DNA of 64,000 nt from Bifidobacterium catenulatum subsp. kashiwanohense JCM 15439 = DSM 21854 (GTDB lineage Bacteria; Actinomycetota; Actinomycetes; Actinomycetales; Bifidobacteriaceae), in NCBI RefSeq assembly GCF_001042615.1, contig NZ_AP012327.1, positions 1,674,001 to 1,738,000 on the forward strand, written 5' to 3'. Within the stretch, counting starts at the first letter, position 1. The number at the start of each line of letters is the position of its first letter. The notes under the pieces were generated by a model. That model ran no database searches. It was given only the letters and a program-made list of their open reading frames with translations, and was not told the DNA's origin. Shown one piece after another: positions 26,387-34,638 of this stretch. Made by a program: the position numbers and the translations under genes.

Positions 26387-28099
26387 TCAGTAAATAAACA
26401 ATCCCCAGAACGCGAACACCAACAGCACATACAGCATGGTGACCGCCGTAATCCAAAACATCACACGTCCGAATCGCGTCGACGCGAGCACCGGCTGGCG
26501 ACCACTCACAATCGCGCCTATAGCCCCCTTACGCGGTGGCCATTGTGCAAGACCACGATTCGTCGCTTCCTCGATAAGACGCATGAACACGCGGGACCAC
26601 GCCCACACCACAACAATGCACACCATTTGAATAACCGGCCAACTCCAATACATCATGCCTGGATTCTCGGCGGGAGCGCCACCCCACGCTAGCTTGACCA
26701 CGCCCATAATCACTTCGCCCAATCCTGCACTAAACAGCACAAAAGTGGCCATGGTGGCAACGGCAAGCGTAATCAACGCGTTTTTGAACACAGGTCTCAG
26801 CCCCAACACATATCGGCGTCGATGTGCACGCGCCCAAATCTTACGTACGAGCACAATCAACCACAGCACGCTGATCACCAGTAGCAACAGCACCATGCTG
26901 GCATGCAACACCACCAGATAGATGGTCAGTCCACTATTCGCCCGCAATTCCAGCGGCACCGCGATCGACTGGTACAGGTTGGTGCCGGCCACACGTTCGC
27001 TGGTCTGCTCCAGTCCTTGCGTGGTACCGACGGCCCAACTGATCACATCATCCACGTAGGCATCGGCGAACGGAGTGCCGCTGTTGGATTCGTCGCCGAG
27101 CCGGAGCACATGGTTGGCGATCGGATATGTGCGCACGGTCACGTCCCAATTGCCCGCCTTATGCGCCATGTCGATGATTTTCTCTGTGCCTTCCACCTGC
27201 GCGGTCATCACATCTTTGGTGCCGTACGCCACAAGCGTGGGAATGGAATAGGCTTGGGGATTCAACGTGTCGAGGTCGAGATTGGTCAGGCCGAACAATT
27301 CCGCATCGATGTTGAACGCGCGGCGCACAATGGACTGGTATCCATCATGTGCTCCGACCAGCGCGAAATCCTGCGCCGCAAGGAATCCCAACGAATATCG
27401 TGGCGAATACACCATTGGGCTCAACAACACTTGGAACGCCACATCAGGATCTCGCCCAAGCAGATATGAGGAAATCCATGTGCCTTCGGAAGTCGCGTAA
27501 ATGCCAACATTCGAAGCGTCAACGTTGTCGAGATCACGCAACATGTTGATGACCTGATCGTAGATGGCTGCGGAGCCTGGATAGTCACGAGTCGCATCGT
27601 TGGTGGACCACACCGGCTTGTCAAGCACGGCCGTCACAAAACCCGCGGATGAGAGCGCAAACGCCATGTCTCCGAAGGAGTTGTCGCATGTGCCATAGCC
27701 TGCTCCATGCATGAACACCACGCCAGGCCGATTATTTCCTGCGCCTTTCGGCTCACGGATCAACACTTTGATATGTTGGATTTCACCGGTTGACGGTTGT
27801 TTGGCATCGATGGTGACATATCGTTGCGTCACTTCGTAATCGCCTTGTTTGGCAAGGGTTTTGCCTGAAGGATTGTCGAAGATCACGGACGTGTCGGAAG
27901 CCAACGTTTCGATGGTTTGCCCGGTCGGCTCGTAATTCCATGATGATGCCGTCAGATTGGATACCGATACCAGAATGCCCAACAATATAATGAAAATGGG
28001 CAGACTGACCATCAGTCGTTTGCTTCTCGTCCACTGGCTGGATTGGATTTCCCCGCTGGACATGACTGACTGACGTTCCTGATCTGACACGCCGTTCAT
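26387..28099 (-). CDS. Membrane-anchored alpha/beta hydrolase
   Basis: A 570-residue membrane protein when started at the ATG at 28099; TTG at 28129 and ATG at 28063 are alternatives. An N-terminal membrane segment (LPIFIILLGILVSVSNL) is followed by an extracellular alpha/beta-hydrolase domain of about 330 residues. That domain has GVVFMHGAGYGTC as the oxyanion region, YATSEGTW as the nucleophile elbow and NHVLRLGD with the likely catalytic His. Four hydrophobic segments close the C-terminus. The esterase or peptidase substrate is unknown. It sits between ispG and recO on the same strand. Confidence 0.75.
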   Translation of the reverse strand: MNGVSDQERQSVMSSGEIQSSQWTRSKRLMVSLPIFIILLGILVSVSNLTASSWNYEPTGQTIETLASDTSVIFDNPSGKTLAKQGDYEVTQRYVTIDAKQPSTGEIQHIKVLIREPKGAGNNRPGVVFMHGAGYGTCDNSFGDMAFALSSAGFVTAVLDKPVWSTNDATRDYPGSAAIYDQVINMLRDLDNVDASNVGIYATSEGTWISSYLLGRDPDVAFQVLLSPMVYSPRYSLGFLAAQDFALVGAHDGYQSIVRRAFNIDAELFGLTNLDLDTLNPQAYSIPTLVAYGTKDVMTAQVEGTEKIIDMAHKAGNWDVTVRTYPIANHVLRLGDESNSGTPFADAYVDDVISWAVGTTQGLEQTSERVAGTNLYQSIAVPLELRANSGLTIYLVVLHASMVLLLLVISVLWLIVLVRKIWARAHRRRYVLGLRPVFKNALITLAVATMATFVLFSAGLGEVIMGVVKLAWGGAPAENPGMMYWSWPVIQMVCIVVVWAWSRVFMRLIEEATNRGLAQWPPRKGAIGAIVSGRQPVLASTRFGRVMFWITAVTMLYVLLVFAFWGLFIY

Positions 28100-28146
28100 T
28101 GTACCGGCCCCAGCTGAAATGACAATCAACAGCCAGCGAAAATCAG

Positions 28147-28181
28147 CAGGCGGTCAATCACAATCTGTAATCGACCGCCTG
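28147..28181 (-). terminator. Terminator hairpin after ispG
   Basis: Arms CAGGCGGTC (28147-28155) and 28173-28181 pair perfectly; the minus strand then reads CTGATTTTCG. It separates ispG from the hydrolase gene. Confidence 0.65.
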
Positions 28182-28192
28182 TAACCAACGAA

Positions 28193-29389
28193 TCAGCAAT
28201 TACCCTGTGCCACCGGCACCACTACAGGGCCGGTGGCATTGACTGGCACCTGCCCGTCCGCTTCCATCTGTGCGGCAATTTCCTGCGCTTTGGCCAGCAA
28301 CGTTTCCACAATCTGATCTTCGGGAACGGTCTGAATAACCTTGCCCTTGATGAAAATCTGCCCCTTGCCGTTGCCGGATGCCACACCCAGATCGGCTTCG
28401 CGTGCCTCACCTGGACCGTTCACGATACAACCCATCACGGCCACACGAATCGGCGCGGTCACGTCCTTCAATCCTTCGGTCACGGCATTAGCCAGCTGAA
28501 TCACGTCAACCTGGGAACGGCCGCAGCTCGGGCAGGATATAATATCAAACTTACGCGGGCGCAATCCCATGTATTCCAGCAGTTTACAGCCGACTTTCAC
28601 TTCTTCGACAGGCGGTGCGGACAGTGAAACACGAATCGTATCTCCAATACCTTCAGCCAGCAGCGCACCAAATGCAAGACAGCTTTTGATCGTACCCTGC
28701 CATGCGGGACCCGCCTCGGTAACGCCGAGATGCAGCGGCCAGTCGCCTTTGGACGCGAGCAGACGGTACGTCTCCACCATAGTGATCACATCATGATGTT
28801 TGACGGAAATCTTGAAATCATGGAAGCCGACGTCTTCAAACATGCGCGCTTCCTTCATGGCAGACGCAACCAACGCTTCCGGCGTCGGACCGCCATATTT
28901 CGCATACAGTTCCTTATCGAGCGAGCCCGCGTTCACGCCGATGCGCAACGAAATGCCCGCATCAGTGGCGGCCTTGCAGATGGAGGGACCAACCTCATCG
29001 AATTTGCGAATGTTGCCCGGATTCACGCGCACCGCGGCACAGCCCGCATCAATAGCCTGAAACACGTATTTGCTTTGAAAATGAATATCGGCGATTACCG
29101 GAATCGGCGATTTCTTCACGATTTCCGGCAGTGCGTCAGCATCATCCTGGCTTGGCACGGCCACGCGCACGATGTCGCATCCGGCTGCGGTCAGTTCGGC
29201 GATCTGCTGCAATGTTGCGGGCACATTGGCGGTCAGCGTGTTAGTCATGGATTGCACCGAAATTGGGGCTCCCCCACCTACTGGTACCGGTCCGACCATG
29301 ATGCGGTGGGACTTGCGGCGCGGATGCAATGGGCTTTCGCTGATGGCTGCCTCACCGGTTTTACGGAACGGCTTTTCGATTTCTGGCAT
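28193..29389 (-). CDS. ispG: 4-hydroxy-3-methylbut-2-enyl diphosphate synthase
   Basis: Iron-sulfur enzyme of the non-mevalonate (MEP) isoprenoid pathway, converting MEcPP to HMBPP. The 398-residue protein has [20 protein letters not shown] at the N-terminus, [14 protein letters not shown], and [13 protein letters not shown]. The [4Fe-4S] cysteines are in [11 protein letters not shown] and [14 protein letters not shown]. dxr lies immediately upstream on the same strand, separated by a hairpin. Confidence 0.96.
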   Translation of the reverse strand: MPEIEKPFRKTGEAAISESPLHPRRKSHRIMVGPVPVGGGAPISVQSMTNTLTANVPATLQQIAELTAAGCDIVRVAVPSQDDADALPEIVKKSPIPVIADIHFQSKYVFQAIDAGCAAVRVNPGNIRKFDEVGPSICKAATDAGISLRIGVNAGSLDKELYAKYGGPTPEALVASAMKEARMFEDVGFHDFKISVKHHDVITMVETYRLLASKGDWPLHLGVTEAGPAWQGTIKSCLAFGALLAEGIGDTIRVSLSAPPVEEVKVGCKLLEYMGLRPRKFDIISCPSCGRSQVDVIQLANAVTEGLKDVTAPIRVAVMGCIVNGPGEAREADLGVASGNGKGQIFIKGKVIQTVPEDQIVETLLAKAQEIAAQMEADGQVPVNATGPVVVPVAQGNC

Positions 29390-29408
29390 ACGTCAAATCC
29401 TTGCAATA

Positions 29409-29436
29409 ACAAGGCTCCCAACACGGGGAGCCTTGT
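29409..29436 (-). terminator. Hairpin between dxr and ispG
   Basis: Arms ACAAGGCTCCC (29409-29419) and 29426-29436 pair over 11 bases with a six-base loop. The T-run is weak, so partial termination is possible. Confidence 0.55.
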
Positions 29437-29476
29437 GTCACTCACGTTTCGTCTGTTTGTCTTGTTTCGTTTTCCG

Positions 29477-30655
29477 TTACTTGTTTATCAGGTTGTCGGC
29501 ACGATGGCGGGCTTCCAGCTCGAGTTGGCTCATTTCCTCCACGGAAGCGAACAGCGGATTGCCACGCAGCTCCGCGTCCATTTCGTCCAACACTTCCCTG
29601 ACGGTATCGACGATGCCGAGGTATGGCAGACGATGTTCAAGGAAGGCATGGACGGCCTGCTCGTTGGCAGCGTTCAACACGGCCGTATGCTTTTCGGAAG
29701 CTTCCAGGCAGTGTCGAGCCAAGCTCACCGCGGGGAACGCCTCATCGTCGAGCGGTTCGAACGTCCAAGTCGCGGCTTTTGTCCAATCGCATGCCGCCGC
29801 GATATTGCCAAGTCGTTCCGGAGCGGACAGTCCAAGCGCGATCGGCAGGCGCATATCAGGCGGCGAAGCCTGCGCAATGGTGGCACCGTCGCGGAATTCC
29901 ACCATGGAGTGCACGATAGACTGCGGATGCACGGTCACGTCAATGCGGCTCGGAGGCATGTCGAACAGACGACTCGCCTCAATGACTTCAAGTCCCTTGT
30001 TCATCAGTGTGGACGAGTTGATGGTCACCACCGGACCCATATTCCAAGTGGGGTGGTTCAACGCCTGTTCCGGTGTGATATCGGCCATCTGCTCGCGTTT
30101 CCAACCGCGGAACGGCCCGCCCGAAGCGGTGACAACCAGCTTCGACACTTCACCGTGCGTTCCTGAACGCAACGACTGCCAGATGGCGGAATGTTCGGAA
30201 TCGACCGGATTGATCTGCTGGGCACGCACTTGCGCGTCGAACAGCAAATGCCCACCGGCCACTACGGATTCCTTGTTGGCGAGTGCCAACTGCGATCCTA
30301 CCTGCAGCGCCGCGATGGAAGGCTCAAGTCCAATGGATCCGGTGATGCCGTTCAATACCACGTCGGCTCCGGATCCGGCCATGGCGACCACGGCTTCCGG
30401 TCCGGCTGTGATCTCCACATTGCCTGCGTCAGCTTGTTCTAATGCCTCACGTAGTGCTTTTGCCGCACTTTCTTTGAAAACAGCGACTTTTGAGACATGG
30501 AATCGTGCCGCCTGTTGGGCCAGAAGTTCCACGTGGGAGCCACCTGCAGCAAGCCCGACCACATCGAAGCGGTCGAGATGGCGGGAGATGACGTCAAGGC
30601 CTTGGGTGCCGATGGATCCGGTGGATCCGAGAATGACTACGGTTGAAGTTTGCAT
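29477..30655 (-). CDS. dxr: 1-deoxy-D-xylulose 5-phosphate reductoisomerase
   Basis: Second step of the MEP pathway: NADPH-dependent rearrangement and reduction of DXP to MEP. The 392-residue protein starts with the Rossmann motif ILGSTGSIGTQGLDVI, has LANKESVVAGGHLL, and the substrate-loop region LVVTASGGPFRG with NHPTWNMGPVVTINSSTLMNKGLEVIEA. It is flanked by a DivIVA-domain gene upstream and ispG downstream, all on the minus strand. Confidence 0.96.
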   Translation of the reverse strand: MQTSTVVILGSTGSIGTQGLDVISRHLDRFDVVGLAAGGSHVELLAQQAARFHVSKVAVFKESAAKALREALEQADAGNVEITAGPEAVVAMAGSGADVVLNGITGSIGLEPSIAALQVGSQLALANKESVVAGGHLLFDAQVRAQQINPVDSEHSAIWQSLRSGTHGEVSKLVVTASGGPFRGWKREQMADITPEQALNHPTWNMGPVVTINSSTLMNKGLEVIEASRLFDMPPSRIDVTVHPQSIVHSMVEFRDGATIAQASPPDMRLPIALGLSAPERLGNIAAACDWTKAATWTFEPLDDEAFPAVSLARHCLEASEKHTAVLNAANEQAVHAFLEHRLPYLGIVDTVREVLDEMDAELRGNPLFASVEEMSQLELEARHRADNLINK

Positions 30656-30701
30656 GGGTTATGCGTGTGCTCCGTATTGTTTTTTCTCATGTGAACGTGA
30701 A

Positions 30702-30729
30702 AACAGGCTGACGGTCACGCCAGCCTGTT
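30702..30729 (-). terminator. Terminator hairpin after the second DivIVA-domain gene
   Basis: Arms AACAGGCTG (30702-30710) and 30721-30729, followed on the minus strand by TTTTCAC. Confidence 0.6.
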
Positions 30730-30741
30730 CAATGCGATTGC

Positions 30742-32307
30742 TTAGTCAAAAGAGGGGAACGACAGGTCGGGAATGTCGACATCCAGATTGCTGTTGGTCG
30801 GTCCGAACATCGGATTGGTTGCCGGCTTGGTTTCGTTCTTCTTCTCTTCCACTGTCGGCTTCGCCGGTTCAACGGGAGTTGCCGTTGTCGAGTGATCTGC
30901 GGAGGTTGCTGGTTCCGGTGTAAAGGAGGGTGGGACGGTCGGCACGGTTCCGAGATTGATCGATTCGGTATTAACCTGCGGAAGGTTCGGCGTCGACAGG
31001 CTTGGCATGCGCGGGGTAAACGTGTCTTCGACCGGATCGGGCGCGTCGATGTTCTGAGCCATCTGCGCCAAGGCAGCCAACGAAGAATCGGGAGCGATGT
31101 TGATGCCGTGAGACTCTTCTGGCTGATGCACGACCGGAGTGTCTGGAATCACAGGAGCCGCAGGCGCGGACGGAGCATCATAGCTCGGCGTGCCATCATC
31201 GGAAAGCGGATTGAACGCTTCGGTTTCCGTTCCTGCGGAAGATGGCTCCTCGGCAACCGCATTGGACGCTTTGAACAGGTGTGCCAGCGACTGTTCCGGA
31301 GCCGCTGGAACAACCGGAGCAGCTTGAGGTTCCGGCGTTACAGGAGCTGCCGGAGTTACCGGAGCCGGCGGGGTGCTGATGGTTGGCTGGAACACAGGAG
31401 GAACCACAGGAGCATGCGTCGGCGCAGCGGTCTGTGAGGCCGGAATGCTCACCGGGGACGTTGCAGGCGTGGTAAAAATCTCACGTTCCGCCTTATTCAA
31501 AGCGTCGAAGGAGTCAGTGCTGTTTTGAACCTGAGCGGGCTGCGCAATAGGTTCTGCAGAAACGGCTGGAACGGCGAATAGCGGCGAGACCACCTGCGTC
31601 TCTTGAGCTGCCAGACTGGTTGCAGACGGATTTACTGCGGCCATCGCGCTTTCGGAGGGCTCGCCCACGAAGTCGGCCACACGCGCATAGGATTCGAGTC
31701 TGGTCAGCAGCTGCACGCATTCGTTCAGGTAATAATCCACCTGACGCTCGTCATATCCACGCTTGCCCTTGCGTTGGGTGAAGATCACATTCGCCACGGT
31801 CTGGGAGTTCAGATCGACGAGCTTCTTGGCATCGTCTTCCGACACTTCCTCCACGCCGAGTTCGCCAGCGGCCTTCGTCAGGCACTGATCGACGATGCGA
31901 TCCACCTGCTTGCGGTCATAGCTCGGGTCTTTGCCTTCTCCCGGCTTGAAACGTTCGCCGTGCTCACGTTTGGAGTGGGCGTCAAGCTGACTGAACAGGG
32001 TTTCGGTCTGTGCCTTCCACGCCACGCGGCCATGCTGCGAGATCTCCCATGTGGTCTGCTTGTCTACCACGGCACGCTCCAGCCGGGCAAGGGCCGCGTC
32101 CACCTGAGCGATCACGTAACCGCCCTTGACCAAATCGAAAGAAACATTTTGAATATCATGCTGGGTGAGTTGCGCTCCCTCACCTTCGTATAGCATGTGC
32201 GCACGCTCAAGAAAAGCGTCCACCTGTTCGGAATCGTATCCCCACTTGCGCTTCGAAGTACGAGCGATCCCCGATGCGTTCCTCTCGGATTCAGGTTCCT
32301 GCGCCAT
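30742..32307 (-). CDS. Multi-DivIVA-domain protein with Pro/Ala-rich region
   Basis: A 521-residue cytoplasmic protein. The N-terminal 210 residues hold several DivIVA-like motifs in tandem: WGYDSEQVDAFLERAHMLYE, VKGGYVIAQVDAALARLE, PSYDRKQVDRIVDQCL and KRGYDERQVDYYLNECVQLL. From about residue 225 onward it is a long low-complexity Pro/Ala/Thr/Val-rich region. The tail ends in the short conserved-looking NLDVDIPDLSFPSFD, similar in style to the FtsZ tail DLDIPDFLR. A scaffold role near the division or growth site is inferred. It is first in the run leading to dxr. Confidence 0.8.
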   Translation of the reverse strand: MAQEPESERNASGIARTSKRKWGYDSEQVDAFLERAHMLYEGEGAQLTQHDIQNVSFDLVKGGYVIAQVDAALARLERAVVDKQTTWEISQHGRVAWKAQTETLFSQLDAHSKREHGERFKPGEGKDPSYDRKQVDRIVDQCLTKAAGELGVEEVSEDDAKKLVDLNSQTVANVIFTQRKGKRGYDERQVDYYLNECVQLLTRLESYARVADFVGEPSESAMAAVNPSATSLAAQETQVVSPLFAVPAVSAEPIAQPAQVQNSTDSFDALNKAEREIFTTPATSPVSIPASQTAAPTHAPVVPPVFQPTISTPPAPVTPAAPVTPEPQAAPVVPAAPEQSLAHLFKASNAVAEEPSSAGTETEAFNPLSDDGTPSYDAPSAPAAPVIPDTPVVHQPEESHGINIAPDSSLAALAQMAQNIDAPDPVEDTFTPRMPSLSTPNLPQVNTESINLGTVPTVPPSFTPEPATSADHSTTATPVEPAKPTVEEKKNETKPATNPMFGPTNSNLDVDIPDLSFPSFD

Positions 32308-32471
32308 TGGCTATCGACCTCCTACTGCACTACTCAACGCAACTACTCTACGTGATTGATTCGACGCCTGCCTCTTTCGTGTAGAAAAATCAGTGAATCG
32401 ACACTCAAATCGCACCGTTTTTTCACGCATTCGCCATGGGAGGAACCTCTTATCCGGCAACGCGACACACG

Positions 32472-32500
32472 TTGAGACTGTCGCTGGCAACGAATACTGT
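32472..32500 (+). promoter_or_regulatory. Promoter of the tRNA-Val gene
   Basis: -35 TTGAGA (32472-32477), 17-base spacer, -10 TACTGT (32495-32500), giving a predicted start about eight bases before the tRNA. Confidence 0.65.
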
Positions 32501-32515
32501 ACAGTAGAGCTTTGC

Positions 32516-32836
<321 letters not shown>

Positions 32837-32933
32837 CCACTCCGGCGCGGTGTCTACCACTGGCACGCCGCCATCATCGCCGCAACCGACATCGTCTCCG
32901 CCGCCTGCGGCCGGTACGCCGGGAGGAAATGAG

Positions 32934-33140
32934 ATGACCGCACGCTACCTCAGCCTCAAGGAGGTCACAAAACGGCTCGGGGTGACCAACGCCGCGGCCT
33001 ACAGGCTGCCCGAGCCGGACGCGCTCATCGAATCCACCCACGGATGGAAACCCGAAACCATCGACGCATGGAACAAGGCATGCCCCGGCCGCGGCGTCGT
33101 CGGCGGCAGTAGCAGCCCACGCAAGCACAAGACCGAATAA
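32934..33140 (+). CDS. Small HTH protein, excisionase-like
   Basis: A 68-residue protein starting at the ATG at 32934 after a strong GGGAGG. The N-terminal half (YLSLKEVTKRLGVTNAAAY, then GWKPETIDAWN) resembles MerR/Xis-type winged helix-turn-helix DNA-binding proteins of phages. The C-terminus is short and basic (SSPRKHKTE). The upstream 80 bases contain a fragment of another reading frame ending at the overlapping ATGA (HWHAAIIAATDIVSAACGR), suggesting the remains of a preceding phage gene. Its position next to the integrase remnant supports an excision or control role in the former prophage. Confidence 0.6.
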   Translation: MTARYLSLKEVTKRLGVTNAAAYRLPEPDALIESTHGWKPETIDAWNKACPGRGVVGGSSSPRKHKTE

Positions 33141-33149
33141 CAAGAAAAC

Positions 33150-33183
33150 GCCCTTCTTCCAACCATGCGGTTGGGAGAAGGGC
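33150..33183. terminator. Bidirectional terminator hairpin
   Basis: Arms 33150-33164 and 33169-33183 form a 15-bp stem (GCCCTTCTTCCAACC, one wobble) with a four-base loop. It lies between the convergent Xis-like and PBECR4-like genes, and the minus strand continues GTTTTCTTG. Confidence 0.8.
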
Positions 33184-33226
33184 TATATCCAAGTTTTGAG
33201 ACAGGTCCGACATCCATTCTACCTGG

Positions 33227-33793
33227 TCAATCGAGTCTCGGAGGAATGATTCTACACCCGTCAAGCCGTCGGAGGACGGAGCCGGCGGCCCTGACGCTAC
33301 GGCTCATAATGCTGATGCTGCGCAGAGTACGAGCGGCATACACTCCCGCATCAGGATCGACCGGTTGCTCATCGGACGCCGTGATTCCAGCACACCACAG
33401 TTCCGAGCCAAAAAAGAAATCATAATCACGCGCGGCCGATTCGACCATCCCTTCGATACCGTCCGGACTTTCGAGAAGTCTCGGCAGGACAGACAACTTG
33501 TCACGTGTGATGCCGACGTTATGACCATGCACCGGTTTTAATTCCTTCGTCCTACCGTCAAGCAACGCATCGAAGAATACCTCAGATTTGACAACCCGTC
33601 CTCCGGAACGGTACATGCGCTGCGGGACGGTGCAATCCAATCCACATAGGTGCATGAAGTGCCGCTTTCTCCAGCACACGTCTAATGAGACTCCACCGAA
33701 ATCCAGGATCATGTGACGGTCAAGAAAATTCTGTTGATAAATCCTCGCCAAAGGGATAATGGAATCGACGACGTCCGACGCGTCTTTTCGCAC
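33227..33793 (-). CDS. PBECR4-like putative nuclease (phage/toxin type)
   Basis: A 188-residue protein using a GTG start at 33793, preceded by GAGAGG nine bases upstream; longer readings would run back through a terminator and are unlikely. Residues about 10-110 (IYQQNFLDRHMILDFGG, WRKRHFMHLCGLD, then KSEVFFDALLDGRT) resemble the PBECR4 group of BECR-fold RNase-like domains found in phages and mobile elements. The match is by eye and function is inferred. It lies inside the prophage remnant, 15 bases after the terminator of an apparent noncoding RNA on the same strand. Confidence 0.55.
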   Translation of the reverse strand: MRKDASDVVDSIIPLARIYQQNFLDRHMILDFGGVSLDVCWRKRHFMHLCGLDCTVPQRMYRSGGRVVKSEVFFDALLDGRTKELKPVHGHNVGITRDKLSVLPRLLESPDGIEGMVESAARDYDFFFGSELWCAGITASDEQPVDPDAGVYAARTLRSISIMSRSVRAAGSVLRRLDGCRIIPPRLD

Positions 33794-33810
33794 CGCCACC
33801 ACCCTCTCGA

Positions 33811-33849
33811 AAAATAAAAAGCCGGAAAGGCGCGAACTTCCCTTCCGGC
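33811..33849 (-). terminator. Rho-independent terminator of the candidate RNA
   Basis: Arms 33840-33849 and 33821-33830 (GCCGGAAGGG with CCTTTCCGGC) form a 10-bp stem, followed on the minus strand by TTTTTATTTT. The nuclease start codon lies about 18 bases further on. Confidence 0.9.
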
Positions 33850-34078
33850 CCCGCATTGGGAATCCATGTTTATATTGCCCTCTGCTCGGCGACCCGGCTC
33901 GCAACGGGTCTACGGGGAACTCGGTTCTAAGACCGCTTTGCCCGCCCCCAGGGCTAGACGCTCCTAACGTGGCCGACGACGACAACGGCATGAACGCCAC
34001 GGCAGAAGACTCCTGCGCGGTAAAGCTTTAGCTTCGGCCCAGCCTCCCGGACGGAAGAAGGGCATGGGTTAAAGCCGT
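33811..34078 (-). ncRNA. Candidate structured noncoding RNA, about 270 nt
   Basis: Bounded by a near-consensus promoter (34085-34113) and a strong terminator (33811-33849) on the minus strand. The GC-rich sequence shows several complementary pairs: GACCCG with CGGGTC (33893-33909), GTGGC with GCCAC (about 33969-34000), CGGT with ACCG (33922-33933), and AAGCT with AGCTT near 34022-34033. The only reading frame across it is a compositionally odd extension of the nuclease frame without a ribosome binding site. I cannot name the class; raiA-type RNAs are one similar-sized class to test. Confidence 0.6.
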
Positions 34079-34084
34079 ACCTTT

Positions 34085-34113
34085 ACTATATCCACGAATA
34101 CGACAAAGTCCAA
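34085..34113 (-). promoter_or_regulatory. Promoter of the candidate RNA
   Basis: On the minus strand -35 TTGGAC (34108-34113), exactly 17 bases, then -10 TATAGT (34085-34090). Transcription should start near 34078. Confidence 0.8.
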
Positions 34114-34138
34114 AACACCAATATGCCAAACGCGAAAA

Positions 34139-34172
34139 CGCCCCTCCTCCAGCCTTAGCTGAGAGAGGGGCG
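34139..34172 (-). terminator. Hairpin upstream of the candidate RNA promoter
   Basis: Arms CGCCCCTC (34139-34146) and 34165-34172, followed on the minus strand by GTTTTCGCG. It probably ends the phage transcript that carried the holin. The 100 bp between this and the next hairpin hold no gene I can recognise. Confidence 0.6.
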
Positions 34173-34268
34173 GGTTACATGAGGGTGAAAAAAATTCCAA
34201 CAGGAATTATTCTCTTGGATATTTCCCGCACACGGATTTGAGTCTCATGCCAGAAACATGACCACCGC

Positions 34269-34304
34269 TAAGTGTTGTCGCCAATCCTGTGGCGACAACA
34301 CTTA
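34269..34304 (-). terminator. Perfect 15-bp hairpin at the holin stop codon
   Basis: Arms 34269-34283 and 34290-34304 (TAAGTGTTGTCGCCA) are exact complements with a six-base loop. The holin TAA stop lies in the arm. No T-run follows, so it may protect the 3' end or be a protein-binding site instead of a terminator. Confidence 0.55.
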
Positions 34305-34460
34305 ACCGTGGCGAAGCGGATTATAGGCCACACCGAGCGCCGATGCGATGAAGCCGGCCACGGTGCTAATATAGCCGCCGACCGCAGCGTCTCCGAAAGT
34401 CCTGAAGCCCAAGCCGATGCACGAAGCAACAAGGCCGAGCACGTACACGACAGTACGCAT
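34302..34460 (-). pseudogene. 5'-truncated phage holin remnant
   Basis: Fifty-two codons from the ATG at 34460 read MRTVVYVLGLVASCIGLGFR, then TFGDAAVGGYISTVAGFIAS and end AYNPLRHG. Two hydrophobic helices around FGDAAVGGY match small holins of Bifidobacterium and other actinobacterial phages. The frame is open a few codons upstream (PVFSKQ) but meets TGA at the att repeat, so the original start is missing. Holins make membrane holes for the phage lysin; no lysin gene remains here. Confidence 0.65.
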
Positions 34461-34495
34461 CTGCTTGCTGAAAACAGGCGTGTACGCGGTGTCCG

Positions 34496-34517
34496 GAGTC
34501 TCTCATCGCCCACCTTT
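34496..34517 (+). repeat. Right attachment-site repeat of the prophage remnant
   Basis: Copy of the tRNA-Val 3' end (21 of 22 bases equal to 32573-32594). No tRNA body precedes it. It defines the right edge of the insertion. Confidence 0.85.
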
Positions 34518-34638
34518 TGTTTCCGCAGAAAATAAGCCGTTCCAGCTCTTCTGATATTTTCAACTATCTCACGTGCATGTCAGCACAGTCATGACTTTTG
34601 TCAAGGCTTTGTCAAAGCCTCCGTCAACGCTTACCTAT

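Noticed and set aside
28730..30923. Plus-strand frames of 478 and 583 codons
   Set aside because: Antisense to ispG and dxr, both fully recognisable on the minus strand; the translations show no family features.
33793..34000. N-terminal extension of the PBECR4-like protein to 257 residues
   Set aside because: It would be translated through the terminator hairpin, has odd composition and no ribosome binding site; the GTG at 33793 has one.
33759..34031. Plus-strand 90-codon frame over the candidate RNA
   Set aside because: No ribosome binding site or recognisable features; promoter and terminator signals are on the minus strand.
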